Position numbers and translations under genes: made by a program. 64,000 bases of DNA from Bacteroidia bacterium (GTDB lineage Bacteria > Bacteroidota > Bacteroidia > B-17B0 > Aurantibacillaceae): positions 248,001 through 312,000 of the forward strand of contig JAEUTO010000014.1 in the NCBI GenBank assembly GCA_016787785.1, in the 5' to 3' direction. This document shows positions 61,131-64,000 of the stretch, piece by piece. The notes beneath the pieces are model-generated. The model was not told the DNA's origin and did not search any database. It saw nothing but the letters and a program-made list of their open reading frames with translations. Positions within the stretch are counted from its first letter, which is position 1; every line of letters begins with the position of its first letter.

Positions 61131-61331
61131 TTATTTATTTTGTTCGGGTTGTTTAAAAAATTTAAACAGTGCATAAGCTCCAATACAAGCTAACAATATA
61201 ACAACACTTCGTATTATTTCATATCTTAAAGTCCAAATACTTTTAACTGCAACAAATACAATAAATCCAACAGGTATTAAGAAAATTGAAAATATTACTA
61301 TTATAGCAACGTTGTCTTTTAGCCATTTCAT
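61131..61331 (-). CDS. Small membrane protein
   Basis: A 66-residue protein with two hydrophobic helices (AIIVIFSIFLIPVGFIVFVA and SVVILLACIGAYALFKFF). The ATG at 61331 shares its A with the stop of the upstream gene (TGATG), so it is translated by coupling. The start two codons earlier is less likely. Role unknown; it may be the membrane partner of the exported protein before it. Confidence 0.65.
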   Translation of the reverse strand: MKWLKDNVAIIVIFSIFLIPVGFIVFVAVKSIWTLRYEIIRSVVILLACIGAYALFKFFKQPEQNK

Positions 61332-61924
61332 CACCAATCTTTTTTAAGCATAGCTGTTTTATAACCTTCAACGATCTTTCCTACTTCTATTTCAATTCCT
61401 TCAAAAAAGCCGTATTTCTTTTCTAAGTTTACTCCCATCTTTCCACCTTTTCTCTTTCTATAACTCTTATCTTTGTACTTTTCTTCAACTGGATATTTAA
61501 CTATTTGTTCATCTATAATATCAACAGTCCAAAAAGCGCCTGATTGCATTTTAGCATTTGATACCAACGTCAAAACCATATCAGTAAGCTCATATTTTAG
61601 TTTTCCCGCTCTGAAATACAATTTATAGCTATAAACGACATCTCTATATTCGCCGTTGTAATAAGCCTGTATTATTGATTTGCCAATGATCTTATTTGTA
61701 TCACTTATCAGTATTGGATAGTCTTTAGACGCACTTGTAATTCGAATATGGTCTTTCATCTTATTGTAAATATCCTTTTGAGACATTCCTTCGTATTCTA
61801 ATACATTAGTGTAATTGATTTTACCATCGGCATCAAAGGGACAGTTGACAATTGTTTCATCATCAAATTGAGCAATTGAGTTTAAATTAAGGCTTAAAAT
61901 TCCTAAAAACAACAGTAATTTCAT
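61331..61924 (-). CDS. Exported DUF4468-like protein
   Basis: A 197-residue protein with signal peptide MKLLLFLGILSLNLNSIAQ. The pattern INYTNVLEYEGMSQKDIYNK, then an amphipathic strand region VVYSYKLYFRAGKLKYELTD and ILISDTNKIIGK, resembles the TBP-like DUF4468 domain found in exported Bacteroidota proteins. The match is from memory of the pattern, so the family is tentative. It is coupled to the small membrane protein downstream. Confidence 0.6.
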   Translation of the reverse strand: MKLLLFLGILSLNLNSIAQFDDETIVNCPFDADGKINYTNVLEYEGMSQKDIYNKMKDHIRITSASKDYPILISDTNKIIGKSIIQAYYNGEYRDVVYSYKLYFRAGKLKYELTDMVLTLVSNAKMQSGAFWTVDIIDEQIVKYPVEEKYKDKSYRKRKGGKMGVNLEKKYGFFEGIEIEVGKIVEGYKTAMLKKDW

Positions 61925-61971
61925 TTATTGGTTAAATTGTACCTAATGCTACTAAAGGTGATTATAAAAGG

Positions 61972-62116
61972 CAGGCGTGGAGCATTTAGCTACTTGTTGC
62001 CGAGGTGTTTCGAGTACCTACAAACCAAATAAACTAAAGCCCACGCCTGTTATGGCGCAAACGCATAGCATAGTTGGGTTTGTAGTGGTTGGGAATTTCT
62101 CGAAACTTTCGGCAAC
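61972..62116. other. Nested imperfect hairpin with possible pseudoknot
   Basis: Three successive arms nest: GTTGCCGA/TCGGCAAC (61996-62003, 62109-62116), GTTTCGAG/CTCGAAAC (62007-62014, 62099-62106) and CTACAAACC/GGTTTGTAG (62018-62026, 62077-62085). In addition CAGGCGTGG (61972-61980), outside the stem, is complementary to CCACGCCTG (62041-62049) in its loop, which would form a pseudoknot. The gene-free stretch 61925-62238 consists mostly of this element. An open frame across it from 61977 is a by-product. Confidence 0.7.
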
Positions 62117-62238
62117 CAAGCAAACTAACGCTTGCAATATTTACATAAAGATAATAAAAAGTGACAAATCTGTCACGATTTTAAACTTTAATATTTCATT
62201 ACAAGGTTGTTAGTTAAAATAATAGCTATTTTTAAGGT

Positions 62239-62484
62239 ATGGATAAATTTTATTGCTTTTTCGCAAGGCCAGAAAAATGGCTTTTAATAGACAGAATTGA
62301 AGAAATTATTAAAGAATACATAGCAAATAATAAATACTATGGCGATGACTATGAAGTTAAACTTGATGAGATTGATCCTTCTGTAAAGGAGATAATAGTT
62401 CGTAATCCAACTGATTATTTTCTTGACGAAATACAGGTGAGCGTCGGTGCCAAAATGTCTGAATGTAATCCTTATCAAGGCTAA
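62239..62484 (+). CDS. Small orphan protein (overlaps a minus-strand frame)
   Basis: An 81-residue protein (MDKFYCFFARPEKWLLIDRI, then EEIIKEYIANNKYYGDDYEV) with good amino-acid composition. Its C-terminal half overlaps the minus-strand frame at 62357-62635 by 128 bp. At most one of the two may be fully real over that stretch, and I cannot decide from sequence alone. Confidence 0.5.
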   Translation: MDKFYCFFARPEKWLLIDRIEEIIKEYIANNKYYGDDYEVKLDEIDPSVKEIIVRNPTDYFLDEIQVSVGAKMSECNPYQG

Positions 62485-62635
62485 CGTGTTTTCTTGTGCT
62501 TAAAAGCATAAACTCAATTGTTTGTAAAGCATCTTCAATATTTCCGTTTCTTATATGAATTATAGCTTTATCGCAATTTTCGTAAACAGGGTTGAGTAAT
62601 TCCTTTTTGATTTGGTCTAAATCTGATTTTTCCAT
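62357..62635 (-). CDS. Small orphan protein (overlaps a plus-strand frame)
   Basis: A 92-residue frame. The first ~55 residues (MEKSDLDQIKKELLNPVYEN, AIIHIRNGNIEDALQTIEFM) look like a genuine helical protein. The rest overlaps the plus-strand gene and has a less natural composition. It lies just left of structured element B. Confidence 0.5.
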   Translation of the reverse strand: MEKSDLDQIKKELLNPVYENCDKAIIHIRNGNIEDALQTIEFMLLSTRKHVSLDKDYIQTFWHRRSPVFRQENNQLDYELLSPLQKDQSHQV

Positions 62636-62659
62636 TTTAATACGTTTAAGGTTAATGTT

Positions 62660-62888
62660 CTTTCGACTTTTCGCAGAAAAGGAACATAAATGGACGATAC
62701 ATCTAGTGGAAGGCGCAGGGAAGAAATGAAAGACTGAAATCCTTTATTTCATGTCTTCATTTGCGGCTATTTACCCGTAAGGGCAAGCCTGTTAAGGCGC
62801 AGACATAACGTTAATTATATGTATTTAGTGTTTTAAAGTCTATTTATTGATTTAAAATACAAATATATATAATTAACATTATGTTAAA
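62660..62888 (+). repeat. Structured repeat element B
   Basis: Homologue of element A with the same order of parts. These are hairpin CTTTTC-gca-GAAAAG (62667-62681), ATGGACGATACATCTAGTG (62690-62708), GGCGCAGGGAAG (62712-62723), a 16-bp stem, GCGGCTATTTACC, a CCC-gtaa-GGG hairpin and a terminal hairpin. The 16-bp stem AAATGA/TCATTT, AGAC/GTCT, TGAAAT/ATTTCA (62724-62762) has bulged A62730 and T62752 at the same joints as in A. The terminal arms (62803-62826 and 62861-62884) pair over 24 positions with one mismatch and one wobble. It ends in TTATGTTAAATAG like the 45-bp repeats. The gene-free region 62636-62932 is this element. Confidence 0.8.
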
Positions 62889-62899
62889 TAGATAAGTGC

Positions 62900-62923
62900 A
62901 AAAAAAGAGGAAATTAGTCCTCT
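62900..62923 (-). terminator. Terminator of the small lipoprotein gene
   Basis: On the minus strand GAGGA (62922-62918) pairs with TCCTC (62911-62907) and is followed by seven T. It starts 9 bp after the lipoprotein stop. Confidence 0.75.
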
Positions 62924-62932
62924 CATTTAGGA

Positions 62933-63058
62933 TTAAACTGATTTTTTATTGCTCTTCTCTACTTTAGAGTAAGCAGGACATTTTTCGTGACTTTTGCAAG
63001 ACGTGAAACTAATAGCAACAAACATTGCAACGATTGAAAGGGAAACTAATTTTTTCAT
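62933..63058 (-). CDS. Small lipoprotein
   Basis: A 41-residue lipoprotein. A signal sequence MKKLVSLSIVAMFVAISF ends in the lipobox FTSCK (Cys21). The 20-residue mature peptide KSHEKCPAYSKVEKSNKKSV contains a second Cys. Clear start, own terminator, and divergent from ung with about 100 bp between the starts. Similar tiny lipoproteins with a CPAY-type motif occur in this phylum, and their function is unknown to me. Confidence 0.8.
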   Translation of the reverse strand: MKKLVSLSIVAMFVAISFTSCKSHEKCPAYSKVEKSNKKSV

Positions 63059-63160
63059 AAGGTTTTTATAGATTATAAATTTAATTATTCTTTTTTACTC
63101 TGAGAAATAAAAAAGGTTACTTTGTAAATATTTAATAACAATTTAACGTTAGTACTAAAC

Positions 63161-63835
63161 ATGAGCATTAAATCACTGTCACCCGAATGGAATAACCTCT
63201 TACATTCTGAGTTTGATAAAGCTTATTATAAAGAACTGCAGTCTCATGTTAATCAAGCCTACAAATCGCATACCATCTATCCTCCGGCCAATCTGGTTTT
63301 TCACGCATTACAACTTTGTTCGTTCGAAGCTATTAAAGTGGTAATTATTGGTCAGGATCCCTATCATGGTCCTAACCAGGCACACGGCCTTAGTTTTTCG
63401 GTTACCAACCAGGTGCGCACACCGCCCAGCCTCAAAAATATTTACAAAGAATTGCACACAGATATTCCCGGCTTTGAGATCCCAAACTCGGGAAACCTTG
63501 ATAGTTGGGCAAAACAAGGGGTTTTATTACTTAACGCCGTTTTAACCGTGCAAGCCGGTTTGCCGGGCAGCCACAAAAATTTTGGCTGGCAACACTTTAC
63601 CGATGCCATTATTAAACTCATTAGCGAGAAAAAAGAGCATGTTGTTTTCCTGTTATGGGGCGCTTATGCCGCTGCCAAAGCAGAACTGATAAACAAGGAC
63701 AAGCATTTGATATTAACCGCCGCACACCCATCGCCATTAGCACGTGGCGCCTTTTTTGGAAGCAAACACTTTAGTAAGACCAATAAATATCTTGAAGAAA
63801 ATAATTTAACGCCTATTAATTGGAAGTTAACTTAG
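63161..63835 (+). CDS. ung: Uracil-DNA glycosylase, family 1
   Basis: A 224-residue enzyme that removes uracil from DNA as the first step of base excision repair. The water-activating motif is VVIIGQDPYHGPNQAHGLSF (core GQDPYH, about residues 64-69). The uracil-binding region is LLLNAVLTV, and the minor-groove intercalation loop is AAHPSPLARGAFFGSKHFS with its essential His. Length and motifs are standard. The last 20 bp overlap the end of the convergent gene at the window edge. Confidence 0.96.
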   Translation: MSIKSLSPEWNNLLHSEFDKAYYKELQSHVNQAYKSHTIYPPANLVFHALQLCSFEAIKVVIIGQDPYHGPNQAHGLSFSVTNQVRTPPSLKNIYKELHTDIPGFEIPNSGNLDSWAKQGVLLLNAVLTVQAGLPGSHKNFGWQHFTDAIIKLISEKKEHVVFLLWGAYAAAKAELINKDKHLILTAAHPSPLARGAFFGSKHFSKTNKYLEENNLTPINWKLT

Positions 63836-64000
63836 TGGCGTTGTACTTTTCGGTACGTTTGTTTTTACCGTTACTATCGTAAAAATTCCAGGTACCATCT
63901 TTTACATACGATTTACCGTCAATAGACAATACAACCGGCCCTTCGCCTTTTGTTTGCCCGTTCTCATAAAAGGTTTTTTGATTGTATTTTTTGTTCTTAA
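63816..64000 (-). CDS. MORN/YwqK-like repeat protein, C-terminal part (runs off window)
   Basis: The last 61 codons of a gene entering from the right; its stop is at 63816. The visible text has the MORN-variant rhythm of YwqK-like proteins: TFYENGQTKGEGPV, DGTWNFYDSNGKNKRTEKY. These repeats are widespread in exported Bacteroidota proteins and often annotated as YwqK-family antitoxin, though evidence for that role is thin. It overlaps ung tail to tail by 20 bp. Confidence 0.7.
   Translation of the reverse strand, partial: KNKKYNQKTFYENGQTKGEGPVVLSIDGKSYVKDGTWNFYDSNGKNKRTEKYNATKLTSN

Noticed and set aside
61977-62213. Open frame of 78 codons on the plus strand
   Set aside because: It runs straight through the nested hairpin element, begins at a GTG, and its composition follows the palindrome. 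It is best explained as a by-product.
1-64000. CRISPR array, transposase, integrase, prophage or rRNA genes
   Set aside because: No regularly spaced identical direct repeats, no DDE, HUH or recombinase proteins, and no rRNA sequence were seen on either strand.

Overview
The window reads as chromosome of a member of the Bacteroidota. The evidence is a type IX secretion (T9SS) C-terminal sorting domain, a PorP/SprF protein, a gliding-motility-type C-terminal domain on a PKD adhesin, low GC, weak Shine-Dalgarno sequences and a TTTG-N19-TATCTTTA promoter. I cannot name the genus. The left part (1-21 kb) is mixed chromosomal content. It holds the N-terminus of an alpha-2-macroglobulin-like protein, a T9SS cargo protein, ruvB, a methyltransferase, a PAS histidine kinase, a TPR-LytS/LytTR two-component pair, and a run of secreted proteins of unknown function. 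A small regulon follows: a WYL regulator, then GyrI-like and DinB genes that share a TGACA-N6-TGTCA operator. A fused alpha/beta 2-oxoacid dehydrogenase E1 and threonine aldolase close this part.

From 21.4 to 28.7 kb on the minus strand lies a cell-surface operon: a PKD-repeat protein, a TPR/PD40 protein, PorP/SprF and a GreA-like protein. RNase P RNA and ridA follow. The core of the window (29.3-51.4 kb) is an array of eight SpoIIE/PP2C-type phosphatases with different sensory fronts: one PAS, six TPR plus one membrane helix, and one multi-pass membrane domain. Interspersed are three TPR-membrane-coiled-coil paralogues that all stop at the same place, just before the phosphatase domain. A paaZ gene sits inside the array. 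All eight phosphatases keep their metal-binding acidic residues, so this looks like many inputs converging on one or a few phosphoprotein targets. No dedicated RsbW-like kinase or classical anti-sigma antagonist is visible next to them.

From 51.4 to 57.9 kb come a DUF4476 protein, a degenerate single-domain DEAD-box protein, a response regulator, a cytosolic HisKA_2 kinase, a STAS/SEC14-like protein, RNase HI, a VF530 protein, a receiver domain without its phospho-acceptor Asp, and several small proteins, two of them under 60 residues (one at 56.7 kb, one near 63 kb).

From 57.9 to 63.0 kb the character changes. Small orphan genes on both strands, including a DUF3800 protein, are separated by long non-coding stretches full of palindromes. 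Two homologous ~210-230 bp elements (59.94-60.15 and 62.66-62.89 kb) keep the same hairpin plan, including bulge positions, while the paired bases differ. That is compensatory change, the mark of a conserved folded RNA or single-stranded DNA. A 45-bp repeat in three copies, a three-way-junction palindrome, a nested hairpin with a possible pseudoknot and a tRNA-like sequence with an expanded anticodon loop lie in the same island. The organisation resembles an integron-like or otherwise cassette-based variable region, but no recombinase is visible. Ordinary chromosome resumes with ung and the end of a MORN/YwqK-like gene.
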